Shown in pieces: positions 27,675 through 37,100 of a stretch of 64,000 nt of DNA (positions within the stretch are counted from its first letter, which is position 1; the number at the start of each line of letters is the position of its first letter). Location: assembly GCA_022572355.1 (NCBI GenBank), contig JACZWC010000020.1:1-64000 (forward strand). The letters run 5' to 3'. Position numbers and translations under genes: made by a program. The notes under the pieces were generated by a model. It was not told the DNA's origin. It was given only the letters and a program-made list of their open reading frames with translations, and did no database searches. This stretch comes from Bacteroidota bacterium (lineage in GTDB: Bacteria > Bacteroidota > Bacteroidia > NORP154).

Positions 27675-27816
27675 ACATTTTTTACAGTGCTAGTGGGGCC
27701 TTTTTATGAACCCCTGAACACTAAGATCGAAATTGCGGGAGGGTTAATTAACTTCAGAATAATCCCAGATTTTCATGGTGCGACGGTAAATTTAATAGCT
27801 ATGCCAATATAGTGAA

Positions 27817-28935
27817 TTAAAATACAATTTCCACATTTGGTAGCAGGTTTTGGATTTTTTCTATTTCTCTTTTAGGGATATCATTGCCTTTTAAATTTAG
27901 TTCTTTTAATGCCTGTAGTTTACTTACTTCATTTGGCAGCTGCACAAGCCGATTATTTTGCAAGAACAAATATTCCAGCTTGGAAAGATGAGCGATTTCT
28001 ACAGGGAGTTCAGAAATGAAATTGTTTGATAGGTCCAGCAACGAAAGGTTTCCAAGCTGCCCAATTTCAGGAGGCAACTGTCGAATCTTGTTGGATGATA
28101 AAAGAAGGGTTTGCAATTTTTCCAGATCTCCTATTTCCTGAGGCAACTTTTTAATTTGATTAAAACCCAAATATAATTCTTGAAGGCTCGTGCAATTGCC
28201 GAGTTGAATAGGCAGCGAAACGAGTTGGTTTCCATATAGATCCAGGGAGGTCAACATACCCATTTTACAAATTTGAGTTGGAAATTGACTGAATTCATTG
28301 CTACGCAAACCGAGATTCTGTAGCCGGGAAAGTTCGTGGAAATCATCCGGCAATTTTGAAAAACTATTGCGGCCAAGATCTAAAACCCACAAATTGACAA
28401 GCTGCGTGAACCCGCCAGGTAATTCCCGTAAAAAATTTCCGCTTAAATTCAGTTCTTCAAGTGTTCCAAGGGACCCGAACCCTTCCACCAATTGGGTCAA
28501 TTGATTGTCGTTTAGATATAGTTTTTTTAGTGATTGAAGCTTCAGAATCTGTGGAGAGAGCTGCACAAGGTGGTTATGGCTTAGATCCAATGTTTGTAAC
28601 TTGATGGGTATCGCAATCCCCGGAGGTAGCTCTGAAAGGCGATTACTGGCACAGTTCAGGGATTGCAGGTTGTAAAATTGGCTGATGGATGGAAACTCAG
28701 TAAAGTACCCGCCGCTTAAATTGAGCAGAAACACACTGTCCGGATGCAAAAGTGCCCGGTCCAGCGAAGTATATTCTGTTTGTTTGGACAGGGCCAGGGA
28801 ATCGAGCACTACACTTTCTTCGATCTCTTCATGTGTGTTTATGCATGAGGAAATAGCAAATAATGCAAGTGTGGCCAAAAAGGCAACATGTAATTTACTA
28901 TGGTGCTTTGAATGCTGCCTTGTCTTTTCCTCCAC
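27817..28935 (-). CDS. Leucine-rich-repeat lipoprotein, candidate immunity
   Basis: 372 residues. It starts with MEEKTRQHSKHHSKLH, a signal peptide with lipobox (AISSC, Cys at ~31), then about 12 leucine-rich repeats of 23 residues (LxxLxxLxLxxNxLxxLPxxI) and a short cap. Its start lies 38 bp inside the end of the deacetylase toxin gene, so the two are co-translated. LRR proteins bind other proteins; as an envelope lipoprotein this one is well placed to neutralise a periplasmic deacetylase. This role is inferred only from the position. It could also be an adhesin. Confidence 0.8.
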   Translation of the reverse strand: MEEKTRQHSKHHSKLHVAFLATLALFAISSCINTHEEIEESVVLDSLALSKQTEYTSLDRALLHPDSVFLLNLSGGYFTEFPSISQFYNLQSLNCASNRLSELPPGIAIPIKLQTLDLSHNHLVQLSPQILKLQSLKKLYLNDNQLTQLVEGFGSLGTLEELNLSGNFLRELPGGFTQLVNLWVLDLGRNSFSKLPDDFHELSRLQNLGLRSNEFSQFPTQICKMGMLTSLDLYGNQLVSLPIQLGNCTSLQELYLGFNQIKKLPQEIGDLEKLQTLLLSSNKIRQLPPEIGQLGNLSLLDLSNNFISELPVEIAHLSKLEYLFLQNNRLVQLPNEVSKLQALKELNLKGNDIPKREIEKIQNLLPNVEIVF

Positions 28936-30466
28936 TCAATTTTTTTGTTAGGGTTTTGATGTATTCAATTATGGCTTTTAAATTTTTTGCAGTGCCAGCT
29001 TTGATGTCATGATAGAGCACTACAATCTTAGGAGCAGATGGAGTTTTCCCCTTCCATCCCCTGTTCTTGACCGCGGTAATATACTTCAAAAGCCGTTCTT
29101 TTAGCTTGCCCAAGGAGAGGTTTTTGCCAAGATCCCCGTCAATGTCCCACAATAGGTTGGTCAGTTTAACTTTTTTGTAAACCTCCGTTACCTGTTTATT
29201 AAATTTACCCTCGGGAGGCCTTACATATTTTGGGGTTGTGCCCGTATGCTCCTTAACATAGCTTTTTGCGGTATCCAGTTCAGATTCCAATGTTCCCTTT
29301 TTTGCTGCTTTTGTGTGCAGTTCATGGTCTATTTTACCACCGGTGTGAACGCCTATTATATGCCCCTCTTTGGACATTCTCTTCACCAGTTTTATTCCGT
29401 TTTTATTGGCCCCGCGATAACTAACCCCGGTCTGAATGAAAAATCCTGCCTTTATTCCCAGGCTTTTCAATGTGTTCAGGACCATTTCTGTATAATTGAT
29501 TCCTTTGCCCAAAGCGGCAGTATGGGGGCCGTCATCAAATGTCAGGGCAAAGACCCTGGTTTGCCCAGGCCCGCTTGCATCTGGTTTTTCCTCTTTCTCA
29601 GTTGCTTTTTTGAGGCCCTTCGTCTCAACCCGCCAATAGGTTTTTCCCTTCGATTCAAAGCTGGTAACCCTGTATTCCTTCCATTTCCCTTCGTTTACAA
29701 GATTTTTTTTCCGCCGCTCAGCTTCTCCCTTGGTCTTATAATATAGGTTCCCATTTTTGTCTTTTATCCATAGTTCTTTGGTATCATCCTGCTTCTGTAT
29801 TTTTTTATTTATACTCTTCCCTAGCTGCTTGGCTTGCCCGCTCTGTTGGAGGGTGTGCGTTAACTCATGTGCCAGTAAATGCTTACCAGCGTCAGAACCG
29901 GGGCGGTAGTTGCCTTCATTGAAATAAATGTCTTTGCCATGGGTAAACGCCTTAGCACCCAGCTCCTGGTTCATTTGTACGGCGGCACTGTCGGTATGAA
30001 TGGTGACCTCGCTGAAGTCAGCACCCATTTTACTTCCTAAGTCCTCTTGTGTTTTATCGGGTAGGGATTGTCCTTTCCCTTTAGTACTGCTAATGGTATT
30101 CGCAAGGCCGGAGGAGGCATAAGCCTTTTCATTGCCTGAACTTTGTATTTCAGGCTTCATTTTTACCTCTTCTTCATCTTCTTGTTTCATTACCTTTTCC
30201 TCTTCTTCCGGCATCATGGCAACCTTTTCCTCCTCTTCCGGCATCATGCTGACCTTCTCTTCCTCCTCCGGCATCATGGCAATCTTTTCCTCCTCTTCCG
30301 GCATCATATCGACTTTCTCTTCCTCCTCCGGCATCATCATCACCTTATCTGCGACGGCATCAGCCTGCTTTTCGTACTTGTCGCCAGGTCGGCCAATCTC
30401 CAGTTTGGTTTGGATCCTGGCCTTATCTGCAGGCGATTGAGGTGATTTGGAGGCGCGTGTATGCAT
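28898..30466 (-). CDS. DUF4157 protein with C-terminal polysaccharide deacetylase
   Basis: 522 residues. N-terminal acidic motif (LEIGRPGDKYEKQAD), then five exact-length copies of a ten-residue unit MMPEEEEKVx (~45-95), DUF4157 (~130-205) with HELTHTLQQ (~197), a Lys-rich linker, and a NodB-type deacetylase. The deacetylase motifs are TFDDGP (~307), GVHTGGKIDH (~373), RPPEGKF, LLWDIDGD and VVLYHD. The usual H(S/T)xxH of motif 2 is stretched to HTGGKIDH, so metal binding may differ. It would remove acetyl groups from peptidoglycan or another glycan. It stands directly downstream of the eCIS operon and on the same strand, which supports it being cargo. Confidence 0.85.
   Translation of the reverse strand: MHTRASKSPQSPADKARIQTKLEIGRPGDKYEKQADAVADKVMMMPEEEEKVDMMPEEEEKIAMMPEEEEKVSMMPEEEEKVAMMPEEEEKVMKQEDEEEVKMKPEIQSSGNEKAYASSGLANTISSTKGKGQSLPDKTQEDLGSKMGADFSEVTIHTDSAAVQMNQELGAKAFTHGKDIYFNEGNYRPGSDAGKHLLAHELTHTLQQSGQAKQLGKSINKKIQKQDDTKELWIKDKNGNLYYKTKGEAERRKKNLVNEGKWKEYRVTSFESKGKTYWRVETKGLKKATEKEEKPDASGPGQTRVFALTFDDGPHTAALGKGINYTEMVLNTLKSLGIKAGFFIQTGVSYRGANKNGIKLVKRMSKEGHIIGVHTGGKIDHELHTKAAKKGTLESELDTAKSYVKEHTGTTPKYVRPPEGKFNKQVTEVYKKVKLTNLLWDIDGDLGKNLSLGKLKERLLKYITAVKNRGWKGKTPSAPKIVVLYHDIKAGTAKNLKAIIEYIKTLTKKLSGGKDKAAFKAP
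30192..30341 (-). repeat. Five tandem 30-bp units inside the toxin gene
   Basis: Five 30-bp units in a row encode MMPEEEEK plus two variable residues. Codons differ between units (TTTTCC/TTCTCT and so on), so the amino acids are kept by selection. Each unit is a clean ten residues, so changes in copy number keep the frame. Confidence 0.85.
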
Positions 30467-30534
30467 TTAATTGTTTGTATTTAAGGCTGTTAAATCTACT
30501 TTGTTTTCATTGTAATTGTTTCCATATATTTATC

Positions 30535-31890
30535 TCATAAGGTTCTTTTGGCCTTGTGATATTCCTTTTTTATACCGTCCAGCAGGTCTTCCTTATAAAT
30601 AGTAGTTGTGCCCCTTTTAAGAGACATCAGGGAGCTGTACTGCACAACATTCATAATGGAACCGCCCGAAAGCTCATAGTTGTCGGCCAACTGGCGCAGA
30701 TAGCGTTTTTCCTCCAGTTGAGATGCCTGAGAGAACCCTTTTTCCCAAAGTGAGAATCGTTGTTCGGGATTGGGCATTGGAAAATGGGCCATGCCCTGAA
30801 ACCTTCTGGTAAAGGCATCATCAATATTGTCTTTCATATTAGAGGCCAGGATTACCAACCCTGCATAATCTTCTATGCGCTGCAGCAAATAGGATACTTC
30901 CTGGTTGGCATATTTATCGTGGGCATCATTTACGGATGTCCTTTTGCCAAATAGAGCATCGGCTTCATCAAAAAACAGTATCCAGTCCTTGTTTTCCGCC
31001 CTGTCGAATATCTTCGCCAGGTTTTTTTCAGTCTCCCCAATAAACTTTGAAACTATGGCCGAGAGGTCAATTTTATACACATCCTTACCCGTTTTTTTGC
31101 CAATCAGGGTAGCAGTTAAAGTCTTTCCCGTACCAGGTGGGCCATAAAACAATACCTTGTACCCTGGCTTCAGTTTTTTGCCCATACCCCATTCGTTCAT
31201 CAGGGTATTGTGATGTTCCAGCCATATTTCTATTTCTTCAATGTGCTTCTCGGTATTCGGGTGAAGCACCAGGTCCTCCCATTCCATTTGCGTGGAGAGC
31301 AGTTTGGCCGGAAATTCTGAACTGAAGTTGGGTTTCCTGATCTCTCCAATGGTGAACAGGTCAATTATTTCCCGCGAAATGGTCAGTGCACCGCTCAGGT
31401 ATGGTTCTCCTTTATCCACCTCTTCCAGCCAAAGGACATTCTCTTTGTAAAACACATGGTCAATATCAAATAGCCTGCACAGCGAAAACCGTATCTCTGT
31501 ATCTGAACCGGCCAGGATGTACATGGCGGTTTCACCGGTTGGCAGATAACCGATGTGGTGCTTACCTGTGGTTCCTCCAAATTGGGTATAAACCCTTTGA
31601 GTGGCTTTGTTTTTTTGCATAAATATGTCGAGCAATTCGGGCCTTACGTGTGGTATCAGCGCCAGAACCAGGGCAAACCGCTCATCAAATCCCAATCCGT
31701 GTTTTTCGATGAACAGGGAGTAGTCAGATGGTATTGAGGGGTCGAATTCAGGTGGCTCCAGATGGTATACATTGCTGTGACCACCAGTCTTATCCGTATT
31801 CAATGACGAGCGTTTCTTAAGGATCTTGTTGAACCAATCCAGCTCTAATTTTATATCTCTTGCGTTGTATTTTATTTTATCCGTTACCAT
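30535..31890 (-). CDS. eCIS AAA+ ATPase (Afp15/Pvc15-like)
   Basis: 451 residues with a helical N-terminal domain and one AAA+ module: Walker A GPPGTGKT (~249), Walker B WILFFDEADALFG (~302), sensor 1 VILASNMKDN and arginine finger region DDAFTRRFQG. eCIS loci carry one such ATPase at the end of the operon; in Photorhabdus and Serratia systems it is needed for particle assembly or cargo loading. The start at 31890 overlaps the stop of the tape-measure gene (ATGGTAA); a longer frame from 31944 exists but would overlap by 61 bp. Confidence 0.9.
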   Translation of the reverse strand: MVTDKIKYNARDIKLELDWFNKILKKRSSLNTDKTGGHSNVYHLEPPEFDPSIPSDYSLFIEKHGLGFDERFALVLALIPHVRPELLDIFMQKNKATQRVYTQFGGTTGKHHIGYLPTGETAMYILAGSDTEIRFSLCRLFDIDHVFYKENVLWLEEVDKGEPYLSGALTISREIIDLFTIGEIRKPNFSSEFPAKLLSTQMEWEDLVLHPNTEKHIEEIEIWLEHHNTLMNEWGMGKKLKPGYKVLFYGPPGTGKTLTATLIGKKTGKDVYKIDLSAIVSKFIGETEKNLAKIFDRAENKDWILFFDEADALFGKRTSVNDAHDKYANQEVSYLLQRIEDYAGLVILASNMKDNIDDAFTRRFQGMAHFPMPNPEQRFSLWEKGFSQASQLEEKRYLRQLADNYELSGGSIMNVVQYSSLMSLKRGTTTIYKEDLLDGIKKEYHKAKRTL

Positions 31891-34100
31891 TCTGTATAAA
31901 TTATTTCCCTGTTCCACGGGAGACTCACTATCGATATGGCCCATGGAAGTTTGTCCATCAGCATGTCAATGGTATTTCTCTCCACTTTAAGGACCCATCC
32001 TTTATCCTCTTTTGTCAAGATCCCCTCTTTTCTCAAGAAAGTTTCTCGTAACGTTTCTACAGAGGTAGTCTTGAGCACTGTCCAGCGATCAACGATTACC
32101 TGGAGCAGGTTGCGACATTCTTCCTTTTCCGTATCTGAAAGACTGTAACTTTGGGGAATAGGTGCAGTTACTTCCAAACCGCACAACAGCTTGTTGAGCA
32201 TCAGTTCATGCTCCGGTGTTTCTTCAGCTTCAGTGACTATGTATTGCAGAATGTGTACGGCGCGGTGGGCAGCTTCCTCATTGATAAAGGCCTCGTCTTT
32301 AACCAGCTCAAGGCCGGTAAAGAAGGCAGCTAAATATGGCCACAGGATTATTAAACCTGAATTGTTGATGTTGCTATCAACCGGTTCTAAATTTTCATGA
32401 AAGGCCCGTTGTAAGAGATCCTGATCTTTATCAATACCAGCTCCGCCCTCTTCTTTTATCAATTTCTCATCAGGAATCTTACTATCCTGTCGTTGTGAAA
32501 GATCCTGACCCTCCTCAATACCATCCTGTTCTTTTTCCAACGGTTTTTTATATGAAATTTCATCCTGTTGTTCCCGGGTTCTCCCTTTTACATCAGAAAT
32601 ATCGCCTTGCTCATCCAAGGGTTTCTCCTTGTCCGTCTGTGATGTTTCTGTATGCGGTTCATCCTGATGGCCATTTTCGGCCTTTGCCTCCTGCCCGGGT
32701 TTGTCCTGATTTTGTGAGCTTGGTATTGGCGGGGGAAGTGAATCTTCATCTGTAAAGCCTTTTTCTGTATCCTGCTCTTGATCAGCGCTGTAATCTTTTT
32801 CACGCTTTGTCTGATTCTCTACCTTCAGTTCTGAAGGTTTGTTTTCCTCCACGCTTTCTTGTACATCACTGCCGTCTGGAACTTTCTGATTCGCGGCCCT
32901 GACGGTTGGATCTTCTTGCCCTTCTAGTGGTTTTTCGGTATCCTGTTTATCAACCATTGGTGTTTGCCTGGCAGTGTCAGCGTCTTTCGAATCCTTCGTT
33001 CTCCTTTGTTCCTCCTCCTCTTTATCGCCTTCCAACTCATTCAACTCATGGGTTTCTTTGTCCGGGCCTTTGGGATCAGTATTGGAAACAACTTTCCCTT
33101 GTAAGGATTCTCTTTCAGATTGACCGATTGACTTACTTGTGGAGATCAGTGTATCAACCAGAGTAGCCAAACCGGGTGTTTTAAGCTTGATCTTTTTCTT
33201 CTTTAATGCCTGTATGGCTTGATGAACCTTTACCATTGCAGTAGCCATTATCTCGTTATGTGGCAAGTCTTTCTTATTGATTTGCGCAATACTTCCAATA
33301 AGGGAGGAGAGCAATGCGGTTTTATCACTTGAACTAAAATGTACCCCGGGTTGGGCTATGGTATATTGAATTGCGCTGCCCCACAGACTCTGCCTGACCT
33401 GGGTATGTGATGCTTTTTCCAGTCTGTATTGCCGTTGAATCATCAAGAGATCCTGACACATTGAATGGATGAAATCGGCTGTCTTTTCCGTTTGAAATAG
33501 CTGTATCGTATCTTTGATTAATGAATCGGTGAATTGGTAGATAAACCTTTTTCGAACATCGTGGTATTTCAACACCCGCTCCAGTTCTGTCTTTAGTTCT
33601 TTCGGTGATTCTTTAATGAGTCGAATAATAATTGATGAAGGGGAGAAAGAGGCCTCTGATGGTGACCACCAGGGCAACGAACCATATCTTAAATAATGCA
33701 CAAACTGCTCTAAGTCAGATCCCTCCCGGGACTTTATTTCCGTACTGCGATCAGGGGTACTAAACTCAGTCGACTTATTTTCTTTTCCAGAAGTAGCCGC
33801 GTGGCCATTTTTAACATCATGGATCTTTTTGATCAGGGCTTCCTCTACCAGTCGTTCGACTCGTGCTGGTAGTTCTTCGGCCAAATGAGCCCGTGCAATA
33901 CTTCCAATATCGATCTCCAACTTGTCGATCCGTATGATCTCCTTGCCCTGGGATAGGCTGGAGCATACCTTATCGAGGATCGGAATTACAGCGGAGCGAT
34001 ACACACGGCTGATCTCATTTTGTATGTCAGGAGCACCTTCCCTGGTGGAAAGCTGTATGTCAAATACTTGCTTTTTTATGATGTGCTTCTGCTTTACCAA
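31884..34100 (-). CDS. eCIS tape-measure protein (CIS_TMP family)
   Basis: 738 residues. The start (KKQVFDIQLSTREGAP, then a helix, then IIRIDKLEIDIGSI) is the signature of contractile injection system tape-measure proteins, which set the length of the sheath and tube. The middle (~330-560) is a long acidic, Gln-, Asp- and Lys-rich low-complexity region, followed by a structured helical end. It is directly followed by the AAA+ ATPase gene (7-base overlap). Its low-complexity middle could determine particle length. Confidence 0.8.
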   Translation of the reverse strand: MVKQKHIIKKQVFDIQLSTREGAPDIQNEISRVYRSAVIPILDKVCSSLSQGKEIIRIDKLEIDIGSIARAHLAEELPARVERLVEEALIKKIHDVKNGHAATSGKENKSTEFSTPDRSTEIKSREGSDLEQFVHYLRYGSLPWWSPSEASFSPSSIIIRLIKESPKELKTELERVLKYHDVRKRFIYQFTDSLIKDTIQLFQTEKTADFIHSMCQDLLMIQRQYRLEKASHTQVRQSLWGSAIQYTIAQPGVHFSSSDKTALLSSLIGSIAQINKKDLPHNEIMATAMVKVHQAIQALKKKKIKLKTPGLATLVDTLISTSKSIGQSERESLQGKVVSNTDPKGPDKETHELNELEGDKEEEEQRRTKDSKDADTARQTPMVDKQDTEKPLEGQEDPTVRAANQKVPDGSDVQESVEENKPSELKVENQTKREKDYSADQEQDTEKGFTDEDSLPPPIPSSQNQDKPGQEAKAENGHQDEPHTETSQTDKEKPLDEQGDISDVKGRTREQQDEISYKKPLEKEQDGIEEGQDLSQRQDSKIPDEKLIKEEGGAGIDKDQDLLQRAFHENLEPVDSNINNSGLIILWPYLAAFFTGLELVKDEAFINEEAAHRAVHILQYIVTEAEETPEHELMLNKLLCGLEVTAPIPQSYSLSDTEKEECRNLLQVIVDRWTVLKTTSVETLRETFLRKEGILTKEDKGWVLKVERNTIDMLMDKLPWAISIVSLPWNREIIYTEW

Positions 34101-34132
34101 TTCTAGATAAGTTTATACGTTGCTCTAATCCA

Positions 34133-37100
34133 CTATCGTGTTTCCACCAATATTCCCATCACCTCATTGATTTCGGTGATATCGTAAGTTCTGGTATCGT
34201 TGGTTACTGTCAATCGGCGCGTTAATATTTTATTCAATCCTACGGTACCTAGAACTTCCATTTCCTTTAGAGTGAGCCCATCTGAACTTTTCATCTCCAG
34301 GGTCATAGCTGCCACTGTTTCCTCTTTGTTCAAAGATGTTGGTGATAGCCCCATTAAGGTTGCAACTTTTTTAAGCTCGGTCAAATTGACCAATTTCAAC
34401 TCATCTTCGGTAAAAGCCACCTTGACAGCCTGAGAGTAGACGTTTACAACCACATCGCCTGAGTATGCATTGTTCCCCAGGTCTGTTACACGCACCGATA
34501 GAGTGAACTTATTGGGACTGGCGGCAACTAGTGTGTTTACCGCCAGGGCTCCACTATCCCGGTGAATGACGAAAGTATCATTTATATTTCCTGCCGTGAG
34601 CTCATATTTCAATGCGCCTTCTTCCGGGTCCGTGGCTATTACTGTGCCAACCGGAGTGTTCTGAGTACTGCCTTCTGCTACGTTGAAAACCTGGCCCGCT
34701 TGTACTACAGGACTTTCATCAACATTTTTGAGGTTGATGGTGATTGTAGCATTATCAGACAAGCCTCCTTGATCCTTAACTTTGACTATCAGTGTATAAA
34801 TCGGTGTACGTTCATAGTCAAGCAAAGAAGAGTTGTTCACCAGGATAGTTCCGGGGATGTGTTTTTCTCCCAGTACAGAGAACCTAAATGCCACAGGTGT
34901 CGTGGTACTCTCCGGAGCTGGACTGATACTTACAATCTGATAGGTAAGGCTCCCTGGAGTGTCTCCCGTATCTTGGTCAATTGCATCCACATTCCCGACT
35001 GCAAATCCTTCTTTAGTATTCTCAAGTACTTCCATGGTCTGATCATTAACTATAGGCTTCTCCGGGACATCCTCCAGAGTGATAGTAACTTTCTCCGCGT
35101 CTGAATATCCTCCGCTATCTACAACGAATACAGTTAATTCAAACTTAGGAGTGGTCTCAAAATCAAGTTGAGTTGTATCTCTCACGGTTATAATCCCAGT
35201 GTGAAATCCGATCTTAAATGCGCCGGTATTATAACCGATGAACTCAAAAGACAACTTACCAGTCGTATCCTCCGGATCATTAACCTTAATGGTTCCGACC
35301 ACATCATCATTTCCCAGATTTTCCGGTATCGACATGGAAAGTGACTCTTTGTCTATTATCGGCTCTTCATTGTGGTTGATTAACTTAACCGTCATTTCAG
35401 CCGAAGCTATTCTTGCTGTTGGATCTTCTACCTCCACATCAAATGTGAACACGCTCTTGGCCTCAAAATTCATCTGTGCCGGGTCGTTTACTGTTAGTTG
35501 ACCAGTGGTCGGATGAATTGCAAATGCATCTGGAGGGGGCGAACCTAAAATTGAGAAGGCCAGCGTTTCCCCGGCATCCTGCTCACTTGTCAGTACCGGG
35601 CCTGGTGCCACCGGAGCATCCATGGGGCTATTCTCCCTTATAAAGAAGGTTTGTTCCTCTACAACCGGGGGTTCTGGTACGTTGGTGAGCGCAATTGTAA
35701 TAATCGCAGTATCTATTGAACCGCCCGTGCGCGTATCTTCAACTGTCATAGTCAGATAATACAAAGGCGTAACTTCATAATCTAGCTCATTGGTGTCGTT
35801 CACTTCTATTAAACCACTACTATCGTCCACCTTGAAAGCATTATTAATATTACCGGCTGTGATCACAAATTCCAGATCAGTCCCAATATCCGCATCAGGG
35901 TCACTGATCACCACTGTCCCAACATCTGCTTGATCAGGACTATTTTCAGGTATTATGAACGTCTGGTTTTCTACCATATGTGGTTCATTGACATCATTAA
36001 CGGTAATTGTAAATTCTTTTTCAAATGATGCACAGGCTTCATCTTCAACACGCACAAAAATGCTATACTCATGTTTAGCTTCAAAATCAAAGGATTCCCT
36101 GGTTTTAAGCGCATCCCCATCGATAAAGAAACTGCTGTTATCAGGATATCCATCATTTTCGTTTTCAAGTGAGAAGGTGTATTGTTTGGGTGGAGGTGGA
36201 TTGCCAAATCCACTATCATCCGGTACAAAAAAGGTTCCTACAACTGTATCTGGAGCCTTGTTCTCGTCTACTGTATTATTTGATAAATCAAGAGAAGTCG
36301 GAACATTCGTTTCTTTTACTATCACAGTTACTTTGGCAGTATCCGTTAGGCCATTGCATAAATTTCTTATTGTGTAGTCAAACTGATCAATGCCCACAAA
36401 ACCGGTAGTGCCCGTTGGTGCAGGTGGGGGCGTATAATGGAAATAGGCGGGTCCTCCGGTTTCCGGGTAAGATAATTCGATGTCACCACCCTGGTCACTG
36501 GTGGCTCCAGTATCCAAAATAAGCTCGATATTGTCAGGATATAAATAATCATCACTGTCTGCCACACAAATATCTATAGAAGTACCTTTGTCAGTAATAG
36601 CGAGTTCTGGCCTTGCGAATGGGGGAATAGCCAGGTTTTGCATGATCTTTTTATCATCATCATCATCATTGCAATCATCATCGCATATTTCCATATCGCC
36701 GCAATCGCAGCAGATATAGGGTAGTGAAAAGTCGGCAATCACTTTTAAGGGTTCCGGTTCGGCAGCATTATCGTGGTAAACAATGATAAAAGTCCCACCT
36801 GGCTCTACACCAGCCAAATGTCTTGGCCCTGTGTGTTTTTGGATATAATTCGAGAATATAAATTGCCGCTTTATCAGGTATTCCCTTCTTTTAAAAGCGT
36901 AGTTAAGCCGCAGGAGTTTTGCGTAAAAGAAACTATCCAGGATATTGTACAGCAAGGCTACAACTACATCCAGCTCATCTTCGTCAATATCAATACCGAG
37001 AAATTCTTCAATTTCATTGATAAGGCAAAGGACGTCTGTTACCTCAGATTCTTCTATCAAACCAACATCAATGATCCTTTGGATAGAATCCTTGTAATGA

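Noticed and set aside
30132..30445. Plus-strand frames with repeated SSSSGIM-type sequence
   Set aside because: Antisense of the MMPEEEEK repeats; composition explained by the minus-strand gene.
31891..31944. Longer start of the AAA+ ATPase at 31944
   Set aside because: It would overlap the tape-measure gene by 61 bp; the ATG at 31890 gives a normal 7-base coupling overlap.
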